Source: an uncultured Rubritalea sp. (GTDB lineage: Bacteria; Verrucomicrobiota; Verrucomicrobiia; Verrucomicrobiales; Akkermansiaceae). Taken from it: a stretch of 50,588 bases of DNA. Where the stretch lies: positions 1-50,588 of the forward strand of contig CALJOJ010000010.1 in the NCBI GenBank assembly GCA_937981665.1, written 5' to 3'. Position 1 is the stretch's first letter, and each line of letters begins with the position of its first letter. Under the pieces are notes generated by a model, which searched no databases, was not told where the DNA came from, and saw only the letters and a program-made list of their open reading frames with translations. Positions 8,856-18,153 of this stretch are shown piece after piece. The translations under genes and the position numbers were made by a program.

Positions 8856-10142
8856 TTATTTAGGCTTTTTAGCGCCCTCAGGTAGTATAAATTCGGTGGT
8901 AGTACTTACTCCAGAAGCATTCATATCTTGATCTAGCCTGATGTAGCCGTTTTTCTTGATGACTTTGAGCTGAGCTTGAGTGGTGGTCACTCGTGACATC
9001 ATTCCTCTAAGAATGATGTCACCAGTAGCTTTATTGAAGGTAAGATTTTGAGTGGTTGCAGTTACGGGATTACCTTTGTTGTCTTTAGCCTGAACGAGGA
9101 CATTTTTTGTAGCGATGATATATTTCAGATCATCGAAGAGGTCATTTGGCTTGAGTTTTGCCTTTTCTTCAGCGGATAATTTCTTAGTGTTGACTGTTTC
9201 ATTGAGAACGATCTTTAGTTCTCCGTCACAGGTAAAAGAATACTTAGGATGGGTGATTTTGACATCACCTGAGTAGACAAAGAGGCCTTGCTTAGCATCG
9301 AAGAGTAGTTGATCACTGGTGATCTTAATAAAGTCTTTACCAGTAATGGGGAATAGTTCAGCAGGCACCGGTTGATCGGCTGGGATCTTAGCTGGTTTAC
9401 CTAGTAGGTCATTAAGATTTTTGCGAATGGTTTCTATTTTTGCTTCGGCAATAGCAGTGGCTTTTAGCCTCTCTTTAGTCTGATCTAACTGCTGAATAAA
9501 TTTTTCTGTAGATGGCTGTGAGAGTTCATCTATCTTAGCCGTATCTTGCGCACTGAGCAGAGCAGGGAATGTAGCTAGAGTTGCTGCTGCTTTCACTGTT
9601 ACAATAGCGGCATTTTTCTTGATAGAAGTGGGGGCGGGTTCTAATGGAGCCTGAGAATTAATCATTGGATTGGATTCTTTAATATAGATGATGGTTTGAT
9701 TTTTGCCTAGTAAAAAACCGCAGTGTTTCTCCCAGTCGAGAACGATGCCCTGACTTGATGCTGAGAATGTATCAGCATGGAAGGTTAGGTTTTCTCGGCT
9801 AGTGATGAGGCCAGTTACTTGATTGAGGTTGACCGCATTCAGCGTGGTCTGAGTTTTGCTTTTTCCTGTTTTGTCGTAGAGTGAAATACTGACATTAGTG
9901 CCTTGGATTTCATTGTTACTGATTACTTTTAGCTGCTCGGCTGTGATGAGCGAGGCATTGGTGTAGTCAGTATTGTAACGTGGAAGTCGGATGTTTTTTA
10001 GAATGCTCCCTTCGGGTAAAATTTCCAGAGCAGGGAGACGACTGTGCTTTTTTTTGATCGTTAAATTTTTCTCTACTATTCCGGCTTCATCTGCAGAGAT
10101 CAGACCAGTGATTAGAAGAGATATGGTGAGATGACGATACAT
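8856..10142 (-). CDS. periplasmic LPS-transport protein with LptC-like and LptA-like parts
   Basis: The N-terminus (MYRHLTISLLITGLISA) is a signal peptide or signal anchor. Residues about 45-155 (from ILKNIRLPRYN through LITAEQLKV, then repeated beta-strand patterns) resemble LptC/DUF1239-type beta-jellyroll proteins. Residues about 260-420, including ITSDQLLFDAKQGLFVYSGD and a second TTQNLTFNKATGDIILRG repeat, resemble the OstA/LptA fold. An Ala-rich and charged, possibly coiled, linker joins them. At 428 residues it is about twice the length of either protein alone. Its position between kdsA and lptB supports a role in bridging LPS across the periplasm. Domain boundaries are read by eye; it could instead be a single elongated OstA-type protein. 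Confidence 0.7.
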   Translation of the reverse strand: MYRHLTISLLITGLISADEAGIVEKNLTIKKKHSRLPALEILPEGSILKNIRLPRYNTDYTNASLITAEQLKVISNNEIQGTNVSISLYDKTGKSKTQTTLNAVNLNQVTGLITSRENLTFHADTFSASSQGIVLDWEKHCGFLLGKNQTIIYIKESNPMINSQAPLEPAPTSIKKNAAIVTVKAAATLATFPALLSAQDTAKIDELSQPSTEKFIQQLDQTKERLKATAIAEAKIETIRKNLNDLLGKPAKIPADQPVPAELFPITGKDFIKITSDQLLFDAKQGLFVYSGDVKITHPKYSFTCDGELKIVLNETVNTKKLSAEEKAKLKPNDLFDDLKYIIATKNVLVQAKDNKGNPVTATTQNLTFNKATGDIILRGMMSRVTTTQAQLKVIKKNGYIRLDQDMNASGVSTTTEFILPEGAKKPK

Positions 10143-10193
10143 TCTGAATGTCAGTATGGTATGGGCTGTATTGTGATGTGCGGTATGGTTTCT

Positions 10194-10976
10194 CTATTCA
10201 CCGTGAGCTGCATGATGGACAGCGATGAGTTTCTTGAGGACGGCTTCTATCTCTGTTAGTGGGATCTGGTTTGGTCCGTCTGATAGCGCTTTAGATGGAT
10301 CTGAGTGAGTCTCCATAAACACTCCGTCTACACCTGTAGCTACTGCTGCACGGGCTAGAACAGGAGCGAGAATGCCGTCACCACCTGTAGAACCGCCAAG
10401 TCCGCCAGGACGCTGGACTGAATGGGTAGCATCAAAGATGACTTTGATGCCCTCATCGCGCATCCAGTAGAGTGAACGCATGTCGGTAACGAGGTTATTG
10501 TATCCGAAGCTAGTTCCACGTTCTGTGATGTAGAATTCGTCACAGTTAAATGACTGGAGTTTTTTAGCAATGTTTACCACATCCCAAGGTGCTAGGAATT
10601 GACCTTTTTTTACGTTCACTGTGCGACCAGTGACGGCGCATGCTTCAATGAGATCAGTCTGGCGGCAAAGAAATGCTGGAATCTGAAGCAGATCGATGTG
10701 TCCGGCTGCGATCTTTGCTTCATGAGGGTGGTGGATATCAGTAGTGACTGGGATTCCTAGTTCATTGGATATTTCACCAAGTATACGGCATCCTTCTTGT
10801 ACTCCAGGTCCACGGAATGCATCACCTGAGGTACGGTTTGCTTTGTCGTATGACGCCTTGAAGTACCACTTAATGCCGAGTTTGTCAGCAATTGGCTTAA
10901 TAGCGCGAGCCATTTCCCATGCGAAGTCTTCGCTCTCGAGGCCACAGGGACCGAGTATAAAGAATGGTTGATTCAT
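10194..10976 (-). CDS. kdsA: 2-dehydro-3-deoxyphosphooctonate aldolase (KDO-8-P synthase)
   Basis: KdsA condenses phosphoenolpyruvate with D-arabinose 5-phosphate to give KDO-8-phosphate (EC 2.5.1.55), the committed step to the LPS inner-core sugar. The 260-residue length is normal. Recognisable motifs are the start LGPCGLES, FKASYDKANRTS, the GVPVTTDIHH-like strand (GIPVTTDIHHPHE), DLLQIPAFLCRQTDL, VKKGQFLAPW and IFDATHSVQRPGG, ending with the METHSDPSKALSDGPNQIPL signature. It is the upstream neighbour of the lpt genes, consistent with an envelope-biogenesis cluster. No Shine-Dalgarno precedes the start. Confidence 0.96.
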   Translation of the reverse strand: MNQPFFILGPCGLESEDFAWEMARAIKPIADKLGIKWYFKASYDKANRTSGDAFRGPGVQEGCRILGEISNELGIPVTTDIHHPHEAKIAAGHIDLLQIPAFLCRQTDLIEACAVTGRTVNVKKGQFLAPWDVVNIAKKLQSFNCDEFYITERGTSFGYNNLVTDMRSLYWMRDEGIKVIFDATHSVQRPGGLGGSTGGDGILAPVLARAAVATGVDGVFMETHSDPSKALSDGPNQIPLTEIEAVLKKLIAVHHAAHGE

Positions 10977-11033
10977 GATAATGATTAAAAATATATGTTA
11001 GATAGGTAGTGAGTATGTGGGCACTGAAGACGG

Positions 11034-11300
11034 TTACCCGAGGTCTTCTGCTTCTTTGTAGAGGTTCTTGAGGTTCTCGATTGCTTTTTTAAGAAGCGCG
11101 TCTTCTGAAGCTGAAAGATTGTCTTTTGTTTTGTCAACAAGCATTTCTAGTGAGTCGATGACGCTTTGTGCAGCAATGAGGTTTACGGATTTTTCACCAG
11201 TGGCTGGGTGAGGGAGCTGACCTAAAAAGAGGCCTGCATTTTGAGCTTGGAGTAGAACAAAATTATTGAATCTAGTATCTTCTGGTGGTGTTGATGACAT
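11034..11300 (-). CDS. DUF1844 family protein
   Basis: This 88-residue protein has the DUF1844 pattern: F-x-x-F-V-L-L-Q-A-Q-N-A-x-L-F-L-G, then N-L-I-A-A-Q-S-V-I-D-S-L-E-M-L, then a helical end in which a Leu/Lys/Glu heptad suggests a coiled coil. The family is common in Verrucomicrobia, Planctomycetes and Acidobacteria and has no established function. It is 57 bp upstream of kdsA on the same strand and may be cotranscribed. The start is in a TAACATG context, as for ilvH and ribH. Confidence 0.82.
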   Translation of the reverse strand: MSSTPPEDTRFNNFVLLQAQNAGLFLGQLPHPATGEKSVNLIAAQSVIDSLEMLVDKTKDNLSASEDALLKKAIENLKNLYKEAEDLG

Positions 11301-11424
11301 GTTACAGCGATTGTAGCGAGAAATCTGTAATGAGCAAACTCGAAGTTCTAGAATAGTGACATGTCTTTTAAGACAAAGTTACCTCTTGGCTATTTGTTAA
11401 TTTTAGTGAATGCTATGCCCATCT

Positions 11425-12963
11425 ATGAGTAATCCATTTAGAGAAGATTTAGTATCCCGCGCAAGGCCTGAAGCCTGTTCAGTTGTTATCTTTGGAGCTA
11501 CCGGTGATTTAACGCACAGAAAACTGATTCCAGCACTTTATAATTTAGCCATTGATGGTGAACTGCCTACAGGTGTAAAGATTATTGGTTTTGCTAGGCG
11601 AGAGAAGTCTGATGATGTCTATAGAGAAGGATTAAGAGAGCTGAACGAAGAAGTTTCTCGCAATGGTCATGATCCTGAAATCTGGAAGGATTTCGAGAAC
11701 TCGATTGAATACCATCAAAGTGAATTTCAAGATGAAGACGGATATAAAAGACTCGCAGAGCGCTTAGAGGCGATTGACGCTGAGCGTGGAGGCAAGGGGA
11801 ATCGTTTGTTCTACGTGGCAAGTGCGCCAGAATATTTTGATGATATTTTAATCAACCTTAAGAAGGCTGGGCTCAATGAGTCAGTCGATGGCTGCTGGTC
11901 ACGTGTTATCGTGGAGAAGCCATTCGGTACTGATCTTGCGAGTGCTCAGCATTTAAACCAAGTGGTGAATCAGACTTTTGAGGAAAAAGATACGTATCGA
12001 ATAGATCACTATCTTGGTAAAGAGACAGCGCAGAATATCATGGTGTTGAGATTTGCGAATGCTATTTTTGAGCCACTTTGGAACAACCGTTATATCGAGC
12101 AGATTCAGATCACATGTTCAGAGCACCTAGGTATGGAAGGTGGTCGTGGAGGATACTATGATAATGCTGGAGCTCTAAGAGATATGGTGCAGAACCACTT
12201 GTTACAGCTACTCAGTCTTGTAGCAATGGAGCCACCAACTGATCTCAGTGCTGATGGTGTGAGAGATGAGAAAGTAAAGGTGATACGTTCACTACGTCAG
12301 TGGGATACGCCAGAGCTTGTCTCGGAGAACGTCGTGCGTGGTCAGTACACAGCTGGTCATGTACACGGTAAGAGTGTGGTAGGATATACTGAAGAAGACA
12401 GAGTAGACCCAGAGTCAATGACTGAAACTTATGTGGCACTTCGCTGCATGGTAGATACTTGGCGCTGGAGCGGTGTTCCTTTCTACATCAGAATGGGTAA
12501 GCGACTTCCTAAGAAAGCTACTGAAATCTCTGTGCATTTCAAAGCACCGCCTAACGTACTATTCAACGCTTCACATAGCGAGGCTGATGAGGGGAATGTC
12601 CTAGTAATAAGAATACAGCCTGACGAGGGCATCTCTTTACGAATGGTTTCTAAGCTTCCTGGCACATCATTAAGGTTAGAGCCTGTGAAAATGGATTTCC
12701 AATACTCTACGAGCTTCGGAAAAGGAAGCCCAGAAGCATACGAGCGACTTTTACTAGATGCTATGGCAGGCGATGCTACTCTCTTTGCACGTCGTGACGA
12801 GGTGGAGGAAGCTTGGAAATTTATTGATCACATCCACAATGGCTGGAAACACAATAATGAGAGCGCCACTCCAGAAATGGCTGAGTTTGTAGCCGGATCA
12901 TGGGGTCCTGAAGAAGCTGATAATCTATTGGTAAAAGATGGAAACACTTGGCGCAGACTGTAA
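11425..12963 (+). CDS. zwf: glucose-6-phosphate 1-dehydrogenase
   Basis: This enzyme oxidises glucose 6-phosphate to 6-phosphogluconolactone with NADP reduction (EC 1.1.1.49/1.1.1.363), the first step of the oxidative pentose phosphate pathway. The nucleotide-binding motif FGATGDLTHRKL is near the N-terminus and the active-site signature RIDHYLGKE lies at about residue 190; both are intact, and the C-terminal half matches the G6PDH substrate domain. The length, about 512 residues, is standard. I prefer the ATG at 11425 (MSNPFRED); an in-frame ATG at 11410 would add five residues. It is followed at 26 bp by opcA, forming a zwf-opcA pair. Confidence 0.96.
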   Translation: MSNPFREDLVSRARPEACSVVIFGATGDLTHRKLIPALYNLAIDGELPTGVKIIGFARREKSDDVYREGLRELNEEVSRNGHDPEIWKDFENSIEYHQSEFQDEDGYKRLAERLEAIDAERGGKGNRLFYVASAPEYFDDILINLKKAGLNESVDGCWSRVIVEKPFGTDLASAQHLNQVVNQTFEEKDTYRIDHYLGKETAQNIMVLRFANAIFEPLWNNRYIEQIQITCSEHLGMEGGRGGYYDNAGALRDMVQNHLLQLLSLVAMEPPTDLSADGVRDEKVKVIRSLRQWDTPELVSENVVRGQYTAGHVHGKSVVGYTEEDRVDPESMTETYVALRCMVDTWRWSGVPFYIRMGKRLPKKATEISVHFKAPPNVLFNASHSEADEGNVLVIRIQPDEGISLRMVSKLPGTSLRLEPVKMDFQYSTSFGKGSPEAYERLLLDAMAGDATLFARRDEVEEAWKFIDHIHNGWKHNNESATPEMAEFVAGSWGPEEADNLLVKDGNTWRRL

Positions 12964-12989
12964 TCTACTCCTATAATAAATAGATAATC

Positions 12990-14057
12990 ATGGTAGAAGA
13001 TAAAGAGCTAATGTTAGGCAAGAGAGTTCCTGTTGAGAAGATCGAGTCTGAGCTTCATCTCTTATGGGCCGCTGATGAAGCGCGTACCAATGCGTCATTG
13101 ATGAACTTAGCAGTTTATTCAGAATGTGAAAGCGCCTTGGTAGATAACGCGGCAATAGTCAGAGAGATCACGCGTGAGCATGCATGCCGTGCTTTACTTA
13201 TCGCTCTAGATAAGAAATCTGAAGAGCCTTCTGTTAGTTCATGGGTTACCGCGAATTGTCACCTTGCTCATGGTCAGAAGTCCGTCTGCTGTGAGCAGAT
13301 AGCGTTTTCTCTAACTGGACATTCTCGTGGTAGATTTAGAAATACTATTTTTGCACATGTTCAGAGTGACTTACCACTTATCTTCTGGTGGCAAGGGAAC
13401 TTGAGCCCGATATTCAATGAGAGCCTTTACCGTCGTATTGATCGGTTTGTGATCGATAGCTCTAGCTGGGATAATCCTGTAGAGCAGTTTGATCAGGCAT
13501 GTGAAGCAGTAGACAAAGTGAATCTTGTAGTCCAGGATTTATCATGGACCAGAACGTATCATTTTAGGTTAGCAGTTGCGGCATTATTTGATGATCCTAC
13601 ATTATTAAAATTCCAAGACAAGGTGGAGCAGGTGAAGCTGGTTGTTCATCCAGATAACTTAATTTCTGGTCTGCAGCTTATTGCATGGTTTGCGACGATG
13701 GCAGGTTGGGAACGCTCGCAAGATTTGATTTCTGATAAGGATGATGTGGGGAGTTATAGATTTTCTAGCAAGTCAGGAAACTTAGTGGATGTAGAAATCA
13801 CTACTGATGAGCAAAGTGCGGCGATTGGCACATTAGAAGTTAAGTCTGGAGAGACGGTTGTTAGTATCACTCGAGAAGCTGGTGGTAAGTACCTTCGCCA
13901 GCAACTCAAGAATGGTGCACATGAAATCGATGTCCACGGTCTTGCTGATAGTGACTCTATGGCTGATCTTGTGACTGATCAACTATCTCGTGGCGGTAAA
14001 AATTCCCTTTTTAAGAGAGTGTTACCAATGTTTATGGAATTACTGAAAAGTAAGTAG
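12990..14057 (+). CDS. opcA: OpcA-like glucose-6-phosphate dehydrogenase assembly/activator protein
   Basis: OpcA proteins activate or assist oligomerisation of glucose-6-phosphate dehydrogenase and are best known from cyanobacteria and actinobacteria. The 355-residue sequence follows zwf directly and shows the family's two-domain pattern: a segment with SVCCEQI and SDLPLIFWWQG (the typical DLP-x-x-x-W-W motif) near residues 105-135, and a C-terminal domain after about residue 210 with LQLIAWFATMAGW. The linkage to zwf supports the assignment strongly. The stop is 10 bp from the stop of the converging methyltransferase gene, with no separate terminator visible. Confidence 0.87.
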   Translation: MVEDKELMLGKRVPVEKIESELHLLWAADEARTNASLMNLAVYSECESALVDNAAIVREITREHACRALLIALDKKSEEPSVSSWVTANCHLAHGQKSVCCEQIAFSLTGHSRGRFRNTIFAHVQSDLPLIFWWQGNLSPIFNESLYRRIDRFVIDSSSWDNPVEQFDQACEAVDKVNLVVQDLSWTRTYHFRLAVAALFDDPTLLKFQDKVEQVKLVVHPDNLISGLQLIAWFATMAGWERSQDLISDKDDVGSYRFSSKSGNLVDVEITTDEQSAAIGTLEVKSGETVVSITREAGGKYLRQQLKNGAHEIDVHGLADSDSMADLVTDQLSRGGKNSLFKRVLPMFMELLKSK

Positions 14058-14067
14058 CAGGGGTTTC

Positions 14068-15060
14068 TTAGTCTCTTTGCTGGAGTAGCACTTTGAACGC
14101 AGTGCCTGCTCCGGCGGGATGGATCAAGAACTGATCTTCTGGGCTATCGCTCGCATGTTGCTTCAGAAACTCAGCTTGGTTCGTAAGTGAGACTTTAGTG
14201 AGGTTTTCATGTTCTCCCCATTTAATGAGGTCGCTGAAATTCACATCCGTCGTGATATCCTGTTTTCCCGGATATTGATAGACTGCATTACCTATTATAC
14301 GTTGATGATGCGCGTATGCTCTCAGTGTCCCAGAGGGCATTCTGTAGTAGATATCTGGATGAATATCACCGTAATCGATGGTTAACATCTGTCCGTTTTT
14401 CCAATGAGGCAACCAGCTGGTGAGCCATTCCCGATATGACTGGTGGATTTCTATACGTTGATCTTGCCAAGAGTTGATCGTCTTGAATCCGGTTGACTCG
14501 GGTAGCGTATGTTCAATTGTTTTAAATATTTCTATACCATCTTGAATATAAAGTTCCTGCCAATCAAACACACCTTTTGAACTCTTTAATTGTCTAAAGA
14601 CACGAACAGGAAATGCATCAACGAGTTCATTAGAGAAAATGAAGGCAACGCCATTACAGCTATTTAATGCTGATTTCATCTCAGTGTGCCAAGTGACTTT
14701 TTTACTGAGATAGGGGAGTCCTTGCTGTTTCTTAGTGAGCGGAGCAGAGCTGTCAACGAGATGATAGCTGAGCTTCCAGCGCTTAAGAACGGGAAATGAC
14801 TTGATCACTGAACTAGCTAACGATCCATCACCGCCGCCTATTTCAATTAGATTGAGCGGGGTGTTATGTTTTTTTTGCCAATCTAATGCCGTGTGAGCTA
14901 TGGCTTTTCCGAGTACGTCACTTAAGGTAGCTGTAGTAGAAAAGTCTCCAGTAGCACCAACAGTATTTATAGTACGAGCGTAGTAGCCTGTCTCGGGATC
15001 ATGCAAGGCACGCTGCATGAAGTCATCAAAGCGACATACAGGCTGATCCTCTTTTGGCAT
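14068..15060 (-). CDS. MidA/NDUFAF7-like SAM-dependent methyltransferase
   Basis: The N-terminal pattern F-D-D-F-M-Q-R-A-L-H-D-P-E-T-G-Y-Y (residues about 11-27) followed by a GDFSTTATLS segment and the SAM-binding motif LIEIGGGDGSL (about 69-79) is characteristic of the DUF185/MidA family. Its mitochondrial member NDUFAF7 methylates an arginine in complex I; bacterial substrates are mostly unknown. A later FSNELVDAFPVRVFR segment matches the family's conserved E-x-x-D-A-x-P motif. The 330-residue length is slightly below the usual 350-390. It lies 16 bp downstream of the acyl ligase gene on the same strand. Confidence 0.84.
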   Translation of the reverse strand: MPKEDQPVCRFDDFMQRALHDPETGYYARTINTVGATGDFSTTATLSDVLGKAIAHTALDWQKKHNTPLNLIEIGGGDGSLASSVIKSFPVLKRWKLSYHLVDSSAPLTKKQQGLPYLSKKVTWHTEMKSALNSCNGVAFIFSNELVDAFPVRVFRQLKSSKGVFDWQELYIQDGIEIFKTIEHTLPESTGFKTINSWQDQRIEIHQSYREWLTSWLPHWKNGQMLTIDYGDIHPDIYYRMPSGTLRAYAHHQRIIGNAVYQYPGKQDITTDVNFSDLIKWGEHENLTKVSLTNQAEFLKQHASDSPEDQFLIHPAGAGTAFKVLLQQRD

Positions 15061-15076
15061 GGATTTTCGAAACTTA

Positions 15077-17224
15077 TTAGATGATGCTTGAAACGAGTTC
15101 CTGACAGCCTCTGATGTCTAATTTACCAGAGGCTAAAATAGGTATAGAATCTACAGGGAGGATTTCTTTCGGGCACCAGAGTGATGGGATCTTGGCGTCG
15201 AGCAACTTATATCTGAGGTCGATAACTGCTTGTGAAGTTGTCTGAGGATCCGTAACACAAGAGAGCAAAAGAATAGCTTCGCCTTTCTTGTCATCAGGCA
15301 CACCAACTACTGCTACTTTACGTTCTGATTCATCGTCTAGGTCGAGCACTTCAATGATTGTAGCTTCGAGTAATTCATGAGGAACCATTTCACCACCAAT
15401 TTTAGAAAATCTTGATGTTCTTCCTTCGATATGTAGGAAACCTTCGCTGTCAACTCTGCCTACATCACCAGTATTAAACCACTTACCGTTGAAGACTTCA
15501 TCAGTCTTCTCTTCGTTATTAAGATAGCCTGGAAAGATGTTAGCACCTTTAAGCCAAATGATTCCCTGTTGATCGATATCACAGTCTTCGTTATTTGCCG
15601 CATTGGTGATTTTTACTGCAACACCAGGAACAAACTGCCCAACTGATCCCGACTTATCCGCTACGATATCTGGCTCAGGTGCCTGATTTACTTTATTGAC
15701 TATGTTAAAGTTTGTAGCCGGAGATGTCTCTGTTAGACCATATCCTTCAAGTGGGGTAATGCCAAATTTCTTACTAAATGACTCAGCAAGTGAGTTAGGG
15801 AGTTTTTCAGCCCCTGTTACTACAAGCTTCACTGATCTGAGTTGCTCAGGATTTACTCTGCGCATATAACCTCTGAGGAATGTGGGCGTAGAGAGAAGGA
15901 ATTTTACTTCATTTTTCTCAATGAGCTCAGCGAGGCGCTTGGTGTCAAGTGGGCTCGGGTAGGATACAATTTTAATCCCCTGAATGATAGGGAACCATAG
16001 TGTAGCTGTGCACCCGAATGAGTGGAAAAGTGGCAGGCATCCGAGTAGTGATGAATCATTATCATTAAGCCCAAGTCTTGCGCTGAACTGGCAGACATTT
16101 GCTAATAAATTACGGTGGGTGAGAGGGACACCTTTTGGATCACCGGATGATCCTGAAGTAAATAGAAGAACTGCTTCTTTGTCACCGCCTTCCTTTTCGA
16201 TATTAGCCAACTTGGCGATCACGTCAACGGGAAGGAACTTAGCCCCAATAACCCAACGTTTTATCTGCTTCTTCAATGTAGGTAGAATACGCTCTATGTG
16301 GATGAGATCTCTAACTGGAGGCCATGGGAAATCTGCCATTTTACGAACAAATGGATCAGCGGTGATAAATTTATCTAGGTCTGCTTGCTTGATCGATGAT
16401 TTGATAGCGGAGTGACTCGCTGTGAAATTAATATTTACCGGAATCTTACCAGCGAAGATAACGGCTAGATTAGCAATGAGCCCACCAGTTCCAGGTGGCA
16501 GGAGAATTCCTATACGTTTTTTTCTAGTCTGTTCTTTTAGGTGCTTAGCGAGAGCTAGTGAGATGCCGAGAATGACACCATACTTTCGCTCTTGGTCATT
16601 TGTACCATCTACGATTTTAACATTCGAGTTTAGCTTGAGGCCCTTAAGGAGGTTGAAACCGAGTGATTCTTCTAAGAATGGTCGTTGATTAAAGGCTTCT
16701 GAAATTCCGTGAAGATTTGCTTGCTGCCATTTGGCTAGATTCATCTCAGCTACTGGTAGAAGTGGCATGAAATTAAAGTACGAGCCGTTTATTGCAGGTG
16801 CTGTTTTTAGGCAGGTTTCCTCTGGGTTGTGAACTGCAAGAGGTGTTACTGGAATCCCGAGAGAGAAAAGGGCTTGGAGAGTATTTGTAGCAATGTGTGA
16901 CGCTGATCCCTGAAGAGCATTAACTTTTCCCGGTAGAAAAATAGTAACGCCATTATTTCCCATATCTTGGAGTAATTGACGTCCAACTCTCTCCAAATCT
17001 CTGTCATTCACAGAAAATGAAATTGCCTCTGCATCTTTCTCTGCCAGGTAGTTTTCAGTCGCATTAGGAAGAACAGCTGATTCTTCGCACAGCCAGATGA
17101 TCTCTTTGTGTGAAAGTTTCTGATGCAGGGCGACGAGTTCTTGGTGATTAAGTCTACCTGGGATAATGATAGCAGGCTTATCAGGCATGTTCTCGGCACC
17201 TAGAAAGATGAAGTTTTTACTCAT
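15077..17224 (-). CDS. Aas-like acyl-ACP/acyl-CoA ligase with divergent N-terminal domain
   Basis: Residues about 185-715 form an AMP-dependent synthetase domain: P-loop LLFTSGSSGDPKGVPLTHRN, GYGLTETSPATN, and the hinge/Asp region WFNTGDVGRVDSEGFLHIEGR with the later SKIGGEMVPHELLE, closest to the ligase half of Aas (2-acyl-GPE acyltransferase/acyl-ACP synthetase). The first 180 or so residues have an acyltransferase-like alternation (MPDKPAIIIPGRLNHQELVAL; FLPGKVNALQGS), but the catalytic H-x4-D is not evident, so this half is probably degenerate or has changed role. Activation of free fatty acids for phospholipid synthesis or repair is the likely function. It is followed at 16 bp by the MidA-like gene. 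Confidence 0.78.
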   Translation of the reverse strand: MSKNFIFLGAENMPDKPAIIIPGRLNHQELVALHQKLSHKEIIWLCEESAVLPNATENYLAEKDAEAISFSVNDRDLERVGRQLLQDMGNNGVTIFLPGKVNALQGSASHIATNTLQALFSLGIPVTPLAVHNPEETCLKTAPAINGSYFNFMPLLPVAEMNLAKWQQANLHGISEAFNQRPFLEESLGFNLLKGLKLNSNVKIVDGTNDQERKYGVILGISLALAKHLKEQTRKKRIGILLPPGTGGLIANLAVIFAGKIPVNINFTASHSAIKSSIKQADLDKFITADPFVRKMADFPWPPVRDLIHIERILPTLKKQIKRWVIGAKFLPVDVIAKLANIEKEGGDKEAVLLFTSGSSGDPKGVPLTHRNLLANVCQFSARLGLNDNDSSLLGCLPLFHSFGCTATLWFPIIQGIKIVSYPSPLDTKRLAELIEKNEVKFLLSTPTFLRGYMRRVNPEQLRSVKLVVTGAEKLPNSLAESFSKKFGITPLEGYGLTETSPATNFNIVNKVNQAPEPDIVADKSGSVGQFVPGVAVKITNAANNEDCDIDQQGIIWLKGANIFPGYLNNEEKTDEVFNGKWFNTGDVGRVDSEGFLHIEGRTSRFSKIGGEMVPHELLEATIIEVLDLDDESERKVAVVGVPDDKKGEAILLLSCVTDPQTTSQAVIDLRYKLLDAKIPSLWCPKEILPVDSIPILASGKLDIRGCQELVSSII

Positions 17225-17263
17225 GGTTTAATTTGGCTTAGCGGGGGGGATAAAGCAATAGAA

Positions 17264-18151
17264 TTAGCTTTTTGTTTTAGCTATTTTATCAAGGATTCCG
17301 TTGATGAATTTAGAAGAGTCCGTAGACCCGAATTTCTGAGACATCTCAATGGCTTCGTTGATAGAGACTGGAGCGGGTATTTCCTGATCAAATAAGATCT
17401 CAGCAATACCTAATCTGAGTATTGCTCTGTCCACTGGGTCAATTCGCTCAGGGACGTAGTTCTCTACTACAGCTTTGATAGTCTTGTCTATTTTCTCCTT
17501 ATTGTTGATCACTAGGTCGACTTTTTGGTCTACAGAGATACGCATATTTTGCATTTTTTCTGCGGTGGAAATGAGGTGAGCCACATCTGAGCGTTCAGGG
17601 AAGAGTGTAGGGTTTTTCACCATGTTGATACGATCAGAGACACGCTGAAGCGCATTAATACTGGCGCTGACAGACTCGGCTTTCTTTTTCAACTGAGGGT
17701 AGTCTGCAAGCTGAGTATTCCAGAGAATACGTTGTTCAGTTAGTGTGTTATTAAGTAGATAAAGCTGATTAAGGCCATCTGTTAAGTCTGACTGTATTTC
17801 CTCAACCTGTGGCTTAAAGATCCGAGCTAAGCTATCGATGAGTGATTGCCATTTGTTCTCGCTTTTGACGATGGCAGCTAAGGCTCTGCCTAATTTCTTG
17901 GCGTCAGGGTCAGCTGTGATAAGGGCTTCAAGGGCAGGAGCTTGTTCTACAAGTTTTACGTAGCGCTTCTGTCTACCTTGGTTGAGGTGGAGGACGGATT
18001 TAACAGAAGCCTTTGTAAGCTTCGAAAAGTCTGATTCAAGAAGTAGTTCCCAAAATGCATCAGCTGCTTGATCTGCTGGTGCTCCTGATTCTAGATCATT
18101 ACAATAGAGGAACTGCACTGTGGCTTCTCGGATTTCTCTGCGGCTAGACAT
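17264..18151 (-). CDS. nusB: transcription antitermination factor NusB with a large internal insertion
   Basis: NusB binds boxA RNA with S10 (NusE) in rRNA antitermination. The N-terminus (RREIREATVQFLYCNDL) and the last 90 or so residues (IDKTIKAVVENYVPERIDPVDRAI onward, with LRLGIAEILFDQEIPAPVSINEAIEMSQKFG and KFINGILDKIA) match the NusB fold well. Canonical NusB is about 140 residues; this protein has 295, with about 160 extra between roughly residues 45 and 205, predicted mostly helical and possibly coiled coil. The downstream position after ribH, 2 bp away, is the classical ribH-nusB pairing and supports the call. Confidence 0.88.
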   Translation of the reverse strand: MSSRREIREATVQFLYCNDLESGAPADQAADAFWELLLESDFSKLTKASVKSVLHLNQGRQKRYVKLVEQAPALEALITADPDAKKLGRALAAIVKSENKWQSLIDSLARIFKPQVEEIQSDLTDGLNQLYLLNNTLTEQRILWNTQLADYPQLKKKAESVSASINALQRVSDRINMVKNPTLFPERSDVAHLISTAEKMQNMRISVDQKVDLVINNKEKIDKTIKAVVENYVPERIDPVDRAILRLGIAEILFDQEIPAPVSINEAIEMSQKFGSTDSSKFINGILDKIAKTKS

Positions 18152-18153
18152 GA

